Below are positions 10,920 through 19,272 of a stretch of 60,601 nt of DNA, one piece after another. Numbering within the stretch: position 1 is the stretch's first letter; each line of letters begins with the position of its first letter. The notes beneath the pieces are model-generated. The model saw only the letters and a list, made by a program, of their open reading frames with translations, did not search any database and was not told the DNA's origin. The DNA lies in NCBI GenBank assembly GCA_947476275.1, contig CANJPQ010000025.1, forward strand, positions 1 to 60,601, given 5' to 3'. The translations under genes were made by a program, and so were the position numbers. This stretch comes from Fidelibacterota bacterium. GTDB taxonomy: Bacteria > Pseudomonadota > Alphaproteobacteria > Rhodospirillales > Rhodospirillaceae.

Positions 10920-12344
10920 ATGACGCACACGATTACGCGACGCTCCATCCTCGCAACAGCGGCGGCGGCGGGCTTTGGTTCCCGCCCGTCGCGGGCGGCG
11001 ACAAAAGCCGACGTGATCGTAGTGGGGGCAGGGCTGTCGGGCCTCAACGCCGCCCTGGCGCTCGAGGAGCTTGGCTACTCCGTGCAGGTCGTCGAGGGCC
11101 GTGACCGTGTCGGCGGTCGGGTATTTACCCTGAAAGACGTCCCCGGCCATCCGGAAGCGGGTGGCAACAGTTTCTTCAGCGGCTATGGCCGCTGCCTCGA
11201 TTGGTGCGACCGGTTAAAACTGAAGCTGCGCGACTACGCGGTGCGCAATCGCATGAATACGCCGGGCATCTATCTGCGCGGTCAGTACATGACGACTGCG
11301 GAGTGGGCGACCTCGCCGCTCAATAACCTTCCGCCGGCATGGAAGAAGGTGCCGCCGTTCGGCGTGGCCGATCAGGTCTATCGCAAGACCAATCCGCTCA
11401 AGTCTGCGGACGATTGGCATGATCCGAAATTCTTTAGCCACGACATCGCGGTGCACGAGCTATTCAAGAAGGAAGGCTTCACCGACGAACAGATCGCTCT
11501 GTTTTTCGACACCAACCTCTACTACGGCACCTCGTCGCACGACGTCTCGGCACTGATGGCCTACTACAACGAGGTGTGGACGCGCGGACAGATGGAGATG
11601 CGCCCCTCCACCGAAGCGGTAATCGGCGGCAACTACCTGCTGCCCGAAGCTATGGCGAAGAAGCTCAAGCACGAGATCCATTTCAAGAAGACCGTGGTGG
11701 CGTTCGCGGCCGACGGCAACGGCGTGAAGGTCACCTGCGCCGATGGGGCGGTCTACGAAGGCAAGCGGGCGATCTGCACGCTGCCGATGCCGACCATGCG
11801 TTACATCCGTTTTGATCCGGGCTTGCCGGAAGCGCACCGCAAGGCAGTGATGACGGTGCCGTACTATCCGATGACCCAGGTGCACCTGGTCGCGAAGAAG
11901 CCGTTCTGGGACGAGGACAAACGCCCCGCGCCGATGTTTACCGACACCGCCGCGGGCTGGGTAATGGCGAACCGCTTTGGCGATAAGGACGAAGAGATCA
12001 CCAGCTTCACCGCTTGGGCGCGCGGTTACAACGCGATCCGTCTCGATCAACTTGATCCGACGGACGCGAAGAAGCTCGTCATCAGCGAGATCGAAAAACT
12101 TCGCCCCGCAGCGAAGGGCAAGCTCGAAGCGGCTTACATCAAGTCCTGGCTGCGCGATCCCTTCGCCGGCGGCGACTACGCCATTTGGGGGCCCGGGCAG
12201 GTGACCGCGTTCATCGCCGAAGTCGGTATGCCGCTCGGGCGCATTCACTTCGCCGGCGAGCACACCGGGTTGTCCAATCGCGGCATGGAAGGCGCGATGG
12301 AATCCGGCGAACGCGCCGCCCAGGAAGTCGCGCAGGCGATCTAG
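10920..12344 (+). CDS. Tat-exported FAD-dependent amine oxidase, copy 2
   Basis: This 474-residue protein is a close paralogue of the preceding gene. It has a Tat signal (ITRRSILATAAAAGFGS), the FAD motif VIVVGAGLSGLNAALAL, VVEGRDRVGGRVF, and the C-terminal HFAGEHTGLSNRGMEGAMESG. The two share long stretches around the flavin but differ in the substrate-side middle section (about residues 80-200). Duplication with divergence towards different substrates, or a heterodimer, is plausible. The ATG at 10920 lies 5 nt after the previous stop. The last 4 nt overlap the end of the convergent DUF523 gene. Confidence 0.9.
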   Translation: MTHTITRRSILATAAAAGFGSRPSRAATKADVIVVGAGLSGLNAALALEELGYSVQVVEGRDRVGGRVFTLKDVPGHPEAGGNSFFSGYGRCLDWCDRLKLKLRDYAVRNRMNTPGIYLRGQYMTTAEWATSPLNNLPPAWKKVPPFGVADQVYRKTNPLKSADDWHDPKFFSHDIAVHELFKKEGFTDEQIALFFDTNLYYGTSSHDVSALMAYYNEVWTRGQMEMRPSTEAVIGGNYLLPEAMAKKLKHEIHFKKTVVAFAADGNGVKVTCADGAVYEGKRAICTLPMPTMRYIRFDPGLPEAHRKAVMTVPYYPMTQVHLVAKKPFWDEDKRPAPMFTDTAAGWVMANRFGDKDEEITSFTAWARGYNAIRLDQLDPTDAKKLVISEIEKLRPAAKGKLEAAYIKSWLRDPFAGGDYAIWGPGQVTAFIAEVGMPLGRIHFAGEHTGLSNRGMEGAMESGERAAQEVAQAI

Positions 12345-12811
12345 CCGATTCGTTTCGCAAAACAGTTGCGCACCCGCGACAGGAAATTTGCGCGCGCGCT
12401 CTCGTTTTTCAGTTCATCTTCTTCGATCGCCGGAAGGTCCGGATAGCGTGCCATGAATGCGCGCGCGAACATGCCGCCTTTGACGATCCCGCAGGATGCG
12501 GAGTTCTTCTTGAAGATGTGCCCGTCGAGGTCCGTGGCGGACTGCGCCAGCAATCGACCGTTCGCGGCGTTTGCGATATCGGTCAAATCCCGACCGCTAC
12601 TTAAGCCCACCAGCCGCCGGTTGCCGTGAACGGCTGCGAAATCGATGCGTTCTCGCGGCACACCGAGACCCATCTCCATCTCGGGGCACACTTCAATCAG
12701 CGTGACCTCGCGGGCGAGAACCTGCGTCAGCCAGTGGATATGCTTGTCCTTCCCGTCCGGGCGGACGGGTTGACCGGCAAGGCACGCGCTGACGCCGGTG
12801 CGGGGTTTCAT
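12341..12811 (-). CDS. DUF523 family protein
   Basis: This 156-residue protein has the DUF523 signature: an N-terminal SACLAGQPVRPDG, then VCPEMEMGLGVPRE, and KKNSASCG with the conserved Cys residues. The family is found alone or fused to DUF1722 (as in E. coli YbgA). Its conserved Cys suggest metal or cluster binding, though no function is established to my knowledge. The length fits the standalone form. The gene is convergent with and overlaps the second amine oxidase by 4 nt. Confidence 0.85.
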   Translation of the reverse strand: MKPRTGVSACLAGQPVRPDGKDKHIHWLTQVLAREVTLIEVCPEMEMGLGVPRERIDFAAVHGNRRLVGLSSGRDLTDIANAANGRLLAQSATDLDGHIFKKNSASCGIVKGGMFARAFMARYPDLPAIEEDELKNESARANFLSRVRNCFAKRIG

Positions 12812-12841
12812 CCAGTTGCTATATCGCGATCCTTCGAAAAG

Positions 12842-12874
12842 AAAAAACCCCCGCTCTTGGGGAGCGAGGGTTTT
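12842..12874 (-). terminator. Intrinsic terminator of the Lys-rich secreted protein gene
   Basis: Read on the minus strand, a stem of AAAACCC..GCTC and GAGC..GGGTTTT is followed by TTCTTTTC. It lies 16 bp past the stop of the small gene at 12891-13088. Confidence 0.88.
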
Positions 12875-12890
12875 CGTTGCTTCAGGCTGA

Positions 12891-13088
12891 CTAGGCCTTC
12901 TTCTTCTTTTTCTTCTTCTTGGCCTTGCTGTCTTCGGCCGCGACCTGGGTGTTCTTCTTCGCGACGAGAACGGCCGGAGCCTTGCTCGCCGTCACGGATT
13001 GGGTGGACGAACCGATTCCGGCGGCGAAGGCCGGAGCGGACGCGCCGATGGCGAGCGCCACCGACAGGATCAGAGCTTGCTTAAGCAT
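12891..13088 (-). CDS. Small secreted protein with poly-lysine tail
   Basis: This 65-residue protein has a Sec signal peptide (MLKQALILSVALAIGASAPAFA, cleavage near residue 23), a short Ser/Thr/Ala-rich mature part, and a C-terminal run of Lys after DSKAK. I do not recognise a family. A mature peptide of about 40 residues with a strongly basic tail would bind acidic polymers such as nucleic acid, LPS or lipids; this is inference. GGAGAG before the ATG at 13088 favours that start over an ATG four codons upstream. The gene is monocistronic with its own terminator. Confidence 0.75.
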   Translation of the reverse strand: MLKQALILSVALAIGASAPAFAAGIGSSTQSVTASKAPAVLVAKKNTQVAAEDSKAKKKKKKKKA

Positions 13089-13269
13089 GTTTCTCTCCAA
13101 AGGTTTTTTGATCGCCCGCGGCTAGACAATCCCCACCGCAGGCGATGCATGAGTGAACCATAAGAGAACATCCGACAGAAGGGGGCGCGCGCTCTCTAAG
13201 CCCCAAATTTATCAACGTTTTTTGCGAAAGCTTGGCGACAGCTTTGTCGGGTGAGCCTTGGCGCCCGCG

Positions 13270-13998
13270 CTAGGGTTTGGCCCAATTCGCCTTGGCTTGA
13301 TCCAGGTCATCTTGTTCCTGGGGCGATTCAATCAGTTCGCCCGCCGCTGTCAGCATCGCCGCGATCTCCGGTTCGGCGATTTCCAACCCGCAGTCCTTGA
13401 ACATGCCGTCCCGCCAATTGTTGGCGAGGTAGATCTTCGAGTACAGGTGCAGCGCGCGCGCCGCGGTCACCCACAGCCGGCCGCCGCCGCAGGTGTCCGG
13501 CTCCGTTCCGTTGCCCTGGATCAATATGAGCCCGAGCACGAACATCCCGTTTGGATATCCCGCCGCGGCGGACTGCCGGAAATAGTCGATCCCGGTGATG
13601 GCGTCCTTGTCATAGAAGTACATGCGCCCGAGCTGATACAGCGTGCGGCCGTCCCCCGGCCGCCGTTTGAGGGCCGCGGTGCAGGCTGCCTTGCCCTTGG
13701 CGATGTCCACCTGCTCCTGCCTCACGCCAGGCGCGATCTTCTGGGTGTCTGAGGGATGGGCGGCGAGGCGATCGCAGTCGGTGACGCGGACTGTCCCGTC
13801 CACGCTTGGGCGGCCCACCGACTGGGCTTTTTCCACCATGGTGAACGCCGCAAACAGCGCTACCAGAAGTGCCGCCGCAGCCAGGCCTCGGCGGACATTC
13901 GACCGCGCACCGCTGCGTGGCTGTGCCGTGTCGCCCGGGAACCGTCCCATGCGCCGGCTCAAATGCGGCAAGATCTTCTTGCGTGGCGCGTTGGGCAT
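13270..13998 (-). CDS. Membrane-anchored Sel1/TPR-like repeat protein
   Basis: This 242-residue protein has a basic, Pro-rich N-terminus (MPNAPRKKILPHLSRRMGRF), one membrane span around residues 38-55 (GLAAAALLVALFAAFTM), and a periplasmic part with Sel1/TPR-like helical repeats (ALKRRPGDGRTLYQLGRMYF, SAAAGYPNGMFVLGLI). Such proteins are usually scaffolds for protein-protein contacts. The partner is unknown. The frame runs to 14103, but the ATG at 13998 gives a sensible N-terminus. It is divergent from the nitrilase-fold gene. Confidence 0.7.
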   Translation of the reverse strand: MPNAPRKKILPHLSRRMGRFPGDTAQPRSGARSNVRRGLAAAALLVALFAAFTMVEKAQSVGRPSVDGTVRVTDCDRLAAHPSDTQKIAPGVRQEQVDIAKGKAACTAALKRRPGDGRTLYQLGRMYFYDKDAITGIDYFRQSAAAGYPNGMFVLGLILIQGNGTEPDTCGGGRLWVTAARALHLYSKIYLANNWRDGMFKDCGLEIAEPEIAAMLTAAGELIESPQEQDDLDQAKANWAKP

Positions 13999-14057
13999 TT
14001 CCGTCCCCGGACCGGATCGATATTGTCCGTGACAGTTTAACGAGGGGAGGGACCGCC

Positions 14058-15137
14058 GTGCAGCCTGAAAGCCGCCCGCCGGCACGAGAATCCGTGCCGC
14101 CATTCACCGCCATGGCGCTGCAGCTCGATTGCACCGCGGTCAACGGGCTGAGCCGGGCCGAGGCGCAGGCCCAGATGCTCAAGGCCATCGCTCGCATCAA
14201 TGGCGCCATCGCCACGTCCGCCGGCTTCACCCGGGGCTTCGCCGGCACGGACACCAAGCTGGTTGTGCTGCCGGAGTACTTCCTGTCGAGTTTCCCCATG
14301 GGCGAGAGCATCGCCCAGTGGCGCGAGACCGGGGCCATCGCCCAGGACGGGCCCGAGTACGCGGCCCTGAGTGCGGTCGCCCAGGCGCAGAAGTGCTACC
14401 TCGTCGGCAACGTCTACGAGCAGGACCCGCACTTCCGGGATCTGTACTTCCAGGTCTGCTTCATCATCGCGCCGAACGGCAATGTCGCCTTGCGTTATCG
14501 CCGATTGATCTCCTTGTTCGCGCCGACGCCGGTCGACGTGTGGGATAAATACCTCGACATCTACGGCCTCGACGCGGTGTTCCCGGTCCTGCGCACCGAG
14601 ATCGGCGCGCTTGCCTGTGTGGCGTCGGAGGAGATCCTGTACCCGGAGATCGCGCGCAACATGGCGCTGCGCGGCGCTGAGATCCTGTGCCATCCGACCT
14701 CGGAGGTCGGCGCGCCGGGACTGACGCCGAAGGAGATCGCGCGCCGCGCCCGGGCGATCGAGAACATGACCTTCGTGGTCTGCGCCAACACCGCGCGCGT
14801 CCTCGGGACGCCGCTGCCGGCGGAATCCACCGGCGGCATGTCGAAGGTCATCGACTACAAAGGCAACGTGCTGGCCGAGGCCTATACCGGCGAAACGTTC
14901 TGCGCCAACGCGGTGATCGACATCGACTCCTTGCGCAAGATCCGGGCCCTCTCCGGCATGACCAATGTGTTGTCGCGTCAGCCGCTGGAGGTCTATATGG
15001 CGGGATATGCCGGCCACTCGATCAGTCCGCCCAACACGTTCCTCGAGAACGGGAATGTGCGGGTGCCGGATCGGGCGTTTTTCATCCAGCGTCAGGCCGC
15101 CGCAATCGCGCGGCTGGCGAAAGAAGGTGTGATCTGA
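14058..15137 (+). CDS. Carbon-nitrogen hydrolase (nitrilase) fold protein with altered active site
   Basis: This 359-residue protein has the nitrilase fold. The Glu of the triad is in VVLPEYFLSS. At the Lys position the sequence reads LRYRRLIS, with Arg where Lys is usual. At the nucleophile the block is VASEEILYPEIARNMALRGAE, with Ser exactly where C-x-[DE]-x-x-x-P-E has Cys. Family members hydrolyse nitriles, amides or carbamoyl groups through the Glu-Lys-Cys triad, so this protein may be non-catalytic or use another mechanism. The GTG at 14058 has AGGGGAGG upstream. Its stop overlaps the ATG of the next gene, so the two are translationally coupled. Confidence 0.82.
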   Translation: MQPESRPPARESVPPFTAMALQLDCTAVNGLSRAEAQAQMLKAIARINGAIATSAGFTRGFAGTDTKLVVLPEYFLSSFPMGESIAQWRETGAIAQDGPEYAALSAVAQAQKCYLVGNVYEQDPHFRDLYFQVCFIIAPNGNVALRYRRLISLFAPTPVDVWDKYLDIYGLDAVFPVLRTEIGALACVASEEILYPEIARNMALRGAEILCHPTSEVGAPGLTPKEIARRARAIENMTFVVCANTARVLGTPLPAESTGGMSKVIDYKGNVLAEAYTGETFCANAVIDIDSLRKIRALSGMTNVLSRQPLEVYMAGYAGHSISPPNTFLENGNVRVPDRAFFIQRQAAAIARLAKEGVI

Positions 15138-15499
15138 TGAGCAAAGACCTCGTGATGCAATTCCTGACCGCCCTTGAAGGCCGTGATTTTGAAGCCGCGC
15201 AGGCCATGTTTGCGCCGGGCGCAGTCATGACATTCCCGACCGGCGCGACATTCACCCAGGTGGCAGAGCTCGCCGCGTGGTCCAAGGGCCGCTATCGCAA
15301 GGTCTGGAAGAGCAATCATACGTTCGACGAGATCAAACAGGGCGATGTCACGATCACCTACTGCCGCGGATTCCTGCAAGGCGAGCACTTGGACGGAAGT
15401 CCGATCAAGGACGTGCGCTTCATCGACCGCTTTGAGTTCAAAGACGGCAAGATCATCGAACAAAACGTCTGGAACGATTTGAGCGTGAAGAAAGCCTAA
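15137..15499 (+). CDS. NTF2/SnoaL-like small protein
   Basis: This 120-residue protein fits the SnoaL/NTF2 cone fold: MSKDLVMQFLTALEGRDFEAA, the strand-turn MFAPGAVMTFPTG, and a C-terminal IDRFEFKDGKIIEQNVWND. The family includes small isomerases, cyclases, dehydratases and pure binding proteins; substrate and activity cannot be deduced. The ATG overlaps the stop of the nitrilase-fold gene (TGATG), so the two products are probably made together and act in the same process. The end meets the convergent secreted protein gene with a 4 nt overlap. Confidence 0.82.
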   Translation: MSKDLVMQFLTALEGRDFEAAQAMFAPGAVMTFPTGATFTQVAELAAWSKGRYRKVWKSNHTFDEIKQGDVTITYCRGFLQGEHLDGSPIKDVRFIDRFEFKDGKIIEQNVWNDLSVKKA

Positions 15500-16605
15500 T
15501 CCGCCGCCGCTTCGGTGCTCGGCCCGCAGACGAAGGCCAGGGTAACGTCCTTCGTACGGAACGCCGCGCCCGACGTCGGAATGCGGTTGGCGGGCAGTTG
15601 GTCCGCCGCGGCGCAAGACTTCTGGGTCGCGGCTTCTTCCGGCGTGTTGCTGTAGACGTAGGTGATGCTCTCGCCATCGGCGACGCGGCCATAGCAGGCG
15701 AGGCTGACGTTCGCGACCGGGCAGCGCGCGCCCGCGCTTGGCACGCGGCCTGAGTCCACGCATGCGCGGTCATGATCCGCCTGGTTCTTCTGGGCGAGTT
15801 GCTTGCTGCGATAGCCGGTCTCCACGCAGGAGCTCACGCTGGCGTCCATGGCCCGCCCACGTTCCTTGCCGCCGGATTTCAGATGGGCCGCTACCGCATC
15901 GACATTGTTCGCCGCGGCATCGGCGGTTTGTTCCGTGCGAGTCCGCTTGGCTTCGGCGAGGCCGCCGAGTTTGCGCGCCCGTTCGCCATCGTCCGCATCC
16001 TGGCTCGCAATTTTGTCCAAGCTCGCGACCCGAGCATCGAACGCGGCGCTGATCGTGGCCGCCACATCGTTCATCATCACCTGAACCGCGGATCCTTGAA
16101 GGCTTGCCAGCTCGTTAAGCAAGGAAAGCCGTTCGTCCCAGTGCTTGGCGGCATCGATGGATTTCTGCAGAGCGTCAGAAACCTCCGGGAACAGGACCCG
16201 CATGGCCGCATCCAGCGCTTTCATGGCGGGCTGAATCTCTTCGCTCTTGGCGAGGAAGCGGAAGTCGACGAGTTGATCCAGTGTATCGCGGGCCGCCGAG
16301 CCGCGTTTGCGCTGGGCTGCTGCCGTGGCGCGCTGGACCAGGTCTACGAAGGCCGCTGCCGCATTGGGCGCGAGCGGTTTGATGTCGCGTGCCTGGGCAG
16401 TGCCGGCGATGCCGAGGAGTTCGTAGGCCGGATCGAGGCTATCGCTCGCTCGCGCACTGGTCTGGGCCGCATCGAAGGCGTGTTGAAGCTCGACATTGGC
16501 CTGTACCTGCTCGCCGCGCTGCGCGAGAGCAGGTGGCGCGATCAGAAACAACAGGCCGATCGCGGCCAAGGCCAGCGAACACGTACGGGAGCGATGCGAA
16601 CTCAT
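15496..16605 (-). CDS. Secreted protein of unknown function
   Basis: This 369-residue protein starts with a Sec signal peptide (SLALAAIGLLFLIAPPALAQ). The mature protein is mostly helical and Ala/Asp-rich (about residues 30-230). A C-terminal region with several Cys (VSSCVETGYRSKQ, HDRACVDSG, ARCPVANVSLACYG, SCAAADQ, LAFVCG) probably forms disulfides in the periplasm or outside the cell. I do not recognise the family. The frame is open to 16869, but the upstream part lacks coding character and the ATG at 16605 begins a proper signal peptide. Confidence 0.7.
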   Translation of the reverse strand: MSSHRSRTCSLALAAIGLLFLIAPPALAQRGEQVQANVELQHAFDAAQTSARASDSLDPAYELLGIAGTAQARDIKPLAPNAAAAFVDLVQRATAAAQRKRGSAARDTLDQLVDFRFLAKSEEIQPAMKALDAAMRVLFPEVSDALQKSIDAAKHWDERLSLLNELASLQGSAVQVMMNDVAATISAAFDARVASLDKIASQDADDGERARKLGGLAEAKRTRTEQTADAAANNVDAVAAHLKSGGKERGRAMDASVSSCVETGYRSKQLAQKNQADHDRACVDSGRVPSAGARCPVANVSLACYGRVADGESITYVYSNTPEEAATQKSCAAADQLPANRIPTSGAAFRTKDVTLAFVCGPSTEAAAD

Positions 16606-16921
16606 TCTGCGTCCGCGAACTTCCTGAACACGCGGGATGATACCCCGGTGAGAATAGCCAGCACCCTGAGGCATTCCTATGGCCGGAACGGCGGGGCTGT
16701 GTGACGCCGCGAAACCGTGGTCCTGCGGCAACACCTGTCGGCGAGCACCCGCGTTGGGTGTCGGAATTCTGAACACGTTTTTGACTCGAAAAATGTTATA
16801 AATAATTGAAATTATGAGAGAATTCATTTGGCGTCCGCCTTGCTGTGGAAAAGCGGAGGCCTCGTCCAAACATCGGGGTTGCCAAGTCGCATCGCGAGGC
16901 CGCTCACGGCCTGGCCGCGGG
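16606..16921. other. Intergenic region, AT-rich promoter-like patch
   Basis: There is no convincing gene here. A conspicuous AT-rich patch around 16783-16828 contains runs such as ATGTTATAAATAATTG and is the likely upstream region for the secreted protein gene at 15496-16605. No clear operator palindrome was seen. Confidence 0.4.
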
Positions 16922-16955
16922 GTGAGGTCGGCGCCCGGAACGGCGCCGACCTCAC
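16922..16955 (-). terminator. 14-bp perfect inverted repeat after the F420-reductase-like gene
   Basis: Arms GTGAGGTCGGCGCC and GGCGCCGACCTCAC surround a 6-nt loop, 11 bp past the stop of the minus-strand operon. There is no U-run, so it may terminate weakly or only stabilise the mRNA end. Confidence 0.6.
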
Positions 16956-16966
16956 ACTCTCAGGCC

Positions 16967-17677
16967 CTAGGGCTGCTTCCAGGTGCGGAAATTGAACTCC
17001 AGGCGCTCCGGGTGGGTGCGGCCATAGTAGATGTACAGCCGGCCCAGGTGCTCGACCGTCCGGCCCATCTCCAGTTTGCCGATGTCGCTGGTCTCGAAGC
17101 CGAGTTGCTTCGCGAGTGCGCTCACCTTCGCCTTTGCCGCCGCATCGTCGCCGGCCAACGGCACGGTCACCGGGAAGCCGGTCGCGGCAGGGTTCTTCAT
17201 GACGATCGCGGTGACCGTGTTGAACGCCTTCACGACGAAGGCGCCCGGCTGCGCAGCCTGAATTTGTCCAACCACGCTGTCGCTGCCTTCCGGCTCCCAC
17301 ATCCCGTTCTTGAAGTTGAACAGGTTGGTGGTGTCGATCACCACCTTACCCTTCAGATCTCCGAGGCCGGCCGCGACGTCCTTGGCCGCCCCGCCGGGTA
17401 CGGCGATGACGACCACGGTCGCCTTCTTTACCGCGTCTGATGGCACGGCGGCGGTGGCTTTGGGGGAGTCCTTCAGCAGCGCCTTCACCTTTTCCGCGTC
17501 CGGCGTGCGCGAGCCGTAGACGATCTTGTGACCGAGGGCCGCCCAGCGCGGCCCGAGCACGGCGCCGACGGGTCCGGTGCCGATAATGGCGATGGTCTCT
17601 GACTCGGCGGCGCGCACGGGCGCGCTCGGCATCAGTGCAAACGCGGCCATCGCCGCGGCCGTCAAAATGCGCAGCAT
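16967..17677 (-). CDS. Exported NADPH-dependent F420-reductase-like (NpdG fold) protein
   Basis: This 236-residue protein has an N-terminal signal peptide (MLRILTAAAMAAFALMPSAPVRA) followed by a Rossmann domain: IAIIGTGPVGAVLGPRWAALGH, YGSRTPD, VVVIAVPGG, and the conserved VVKAFNTV plus PLAGDD blocks of the NADPH:F420 oxidoreductase/Fno family. Cytoplasmic homologues reduce F420 or act on NADP; an exported version is unusual because NADPH is not present in the periplasm. GGAG about 8 nt before the ATG at 17677 supports this start. An ATG four codons upstream is also possible and would lie directly after the upstream stop. It is the last gene of a three-gene operon with NudF-like and SseA-like genes. 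Confidence 0.82.
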   Translation of the reverse strand: MLRILTAAAMAAFALMPSAPVRAAESETIAIIGTGPVGAVLGPRWAALGHKIVYGSRTPDAEKVKALLKDSPKATAAVPSDAVKKATVVVIAVPGGAAKDVAAGLGDLKGKVVIDTTNLFNFKNGMWEPEGSDSVVGQIQAAQPGAFVVKAFNTVTAIVMKNPAATGFPVTVPLAGDDAAAKAKVSALAKQLGFETSDIGKLEMGRTVEHLGRLYIYYGRTHPERLEFNFRTWKQP

Positions 17678-17691
17678 CGTCGTCTCCATTT

Positions 17692-18561
17692 TCAAGTGGC
17701 GGGGCCGGTGGCAAGCGGTAGGTCGGCATCCGCGCCCCATTCAAGCCAACTTCCGTCGTAGATATCCACGTCGGCTTTGCCGATCAGATATGCGCCGAGC
17801 GCCAATGTGCAGGCGGTCACGCCGGAGCCGCAGGTGGTGGTGAGCGGCGCGTTGAGGTCGATCCCGGCCGCATCGAACGCAGCCCGGAGTTCCGCGGGCG
17901 ACTTGAACGTCATCGTGTCCGTATTGAACAGCTCGGCGAAGGGCAGGTTGCGGCTGCCGGGGATATGTCCGCTGCGCAGGCCCGCCCGCGGCTCAGCTGC
18001 TCCGCCGCGGAAACGTGCCGCCGCGCGTGCATCCAGCACCTGATAGTCGCGCGCCGCGATATTCGCCCGCATTTCGTCGCGCCGACGCAGCGGTGGACGC
18101 CCGTGTACGGCACGAAACACTTGCGGCGTCGGCGCGGGCGCTGGCCCGGACTGCACCGGCCGACCTTCCTTCATCCACGCGGTGCGCCCGCCGCTCAAGA
18201 CCGAAACCTGCGTGTGCCCGAAGGCGCGAAACAGGAACCATACCCGCGCCGCGGCGCAAGCGCCGCCCTGGTGGTCATAGGCGATGATGCGATGGCCGTT
18301 ATTGATGCCCAGTTCCCCCACGCGCTTGGCAAAGCGGTCCTCGTCCGGGAAGGCGTGGTCCTTCGGATTGGTCTCGTCGGCGACATGGTTTATGTCGAAG
18401 AACTGCGCGCCGGGAATATGCGCTTCCTGGAATTGCGCCAGCGCCGGGGCGATGCCGCCGGGAACGAAGTAACTGGCGTCGACGATGCGCAAACCGGGAT
18501 GGTCGAGATGCTCCGCAAGCCATGCGGTGCTGACCAAGGCGTCGCTTTCAACAGTGCTCAT
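17692..18561 (-). CDS. sseA: 3-mercaptopyruvate sulfurtransferase (double rhodanese)
   Basis: This 289-residue protein has two rhodanese domains. The N-terminal inactive domain has VDASYFVPGG and GAQFFDINHVADETNPKDHA. The C-terminal domain carries the active loop CGSGVTA (Cys244), the form diagnostic for 3-mercaptopyruvate sulfurtransferase rather than thiosulfate sulfurtransferase. It transfers sulfur from mercaptopyruvate to thiol or cyanide acceptors in the cytoplasm. It starts 4 nt after the NUDIX gene and ends just before the F420-reductase-like gene, so all three are probably one transcript. Confidence 0.93.
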   Translation of the reverse strand: MSTVESDALVSTAWLAEHLDHPGLRIVDASYFVPGGIAPALAQFQEAHIPGAQFFDINHVADETNPKDHAFPDEDRFAKRVGELGINNGHRIIAYDHQGGACAAARVWFLFRAFGHTQVSVLSGGRTAWMKEGRPVQSGPAPAPTPQVFRAVHGRPPLRRRDEMRANIAARDYQVLDARAAARFRGGAAEPRAGLRSGHIPGSRNLPFAELFNTDTMTFKSPAELRAAFDAAGIDLNAPLTTTCGSGVTACTLALGAYLIGKADVDIYDGSWLEWGADADLPLATGPAT

Positions 18562-18565
18562 GGGC

Positions 18566-19192
18566 TCATTTTCTCCAGGCCGCGGCGACGCGGTCTTTGT
18601 TCAGGAAATACCATTGGATTGCCAGTAGCGCGGTGGCGTTCTCCACCTTGCCGCTGTCGAGCAGGGCGCGCAACTGGGCCGAGGTGACGGTGAACACGCG
18701 GATATCCTCGTGCTCCTCCGGCAGACCGTGGACGCCGCCCGCAGCGCTTGCGTCCACGCGGCCCAGATACAGCTGCACGGTTTCGGTGGTACCGCCGGGG
18801 CTCACCAGAAATTGCATCATGGGAATCAAGTCGGTCACGGTGCAGCCGGCTTCTTCAACCGCTTCACGCCGTGCGACATCCTCGCGCGTCTCGCCCTCTT
18901 CGATGATGCCGGCCACGCATTCGATCTGCCACGCCCCCATGCCGGCGGCGTGCGCGCCGATGCGGAACTGCTGGCACAGCACGAACAGGTCGCGGTCCGG
19001 ATCATAGGGCAGCAGCGCCGCCGCATGCCCGCGCTCGAACACCTCCCGCTTCATCTCGCCGATCACGCCGCCGCGAAAGCTGCCGTGGTTGAGTCGATAC
19101 TCGTCGATGCGAAAATACCCGTTGAACGCGGTCCGGCGCGCGACGATGTCCACGGTGGTCGGGGTGGTAAGATCGGGCAGGGCGACGGTCAT
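18566..19192 (-). CDS. nudF: NUDIX hydrolase, ADP-ribose pyrophosphatase type
   Basis: This 208-residue protein has a complete Nudix box, GIIEEGETREDVARREAVEE (about residues 95-114), then the SPGGTTETVQLYLGRVD block typical of ADP-ribose diphosphatases of the NudF group, where the Glu after the box takes part in catalysis. It would hydrolyse ADP-ribose to AMP and ribose 5-phosphate. The frame begins at 19204; the ATG at 19192 is preferred. It is the first gene of the operon running to sseA and the F420-reductase-like gene. Confidence 0.88.
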   Translation of the reverse strand: MTVALPDLTTPTTVDIVARRTAFNGYFRIDEYRLNHGSFRGGVIGEMKREVFERGHAAALLPYDPDRDLFVLCQQFRIGAHAAGMGAWQIECVAGIIEEGETREDVARREAVEEAGCTVTDLIPMMQFLVSPGGTTETVQLYLGRVDASAAGGVHGLPEEHEDIRVFTVTSAQLRALLDSGKVENATALLAIQWYFLNKDRVAAAWRK

Positions 19193-19272
19193 GAAAGGTA
19201 CCAAGTGCGATTGCAGCGACGGACTGTAGGGCTATGATCGGGCGTCCGCAAAGCGTGAACCGGAGACGCAAT

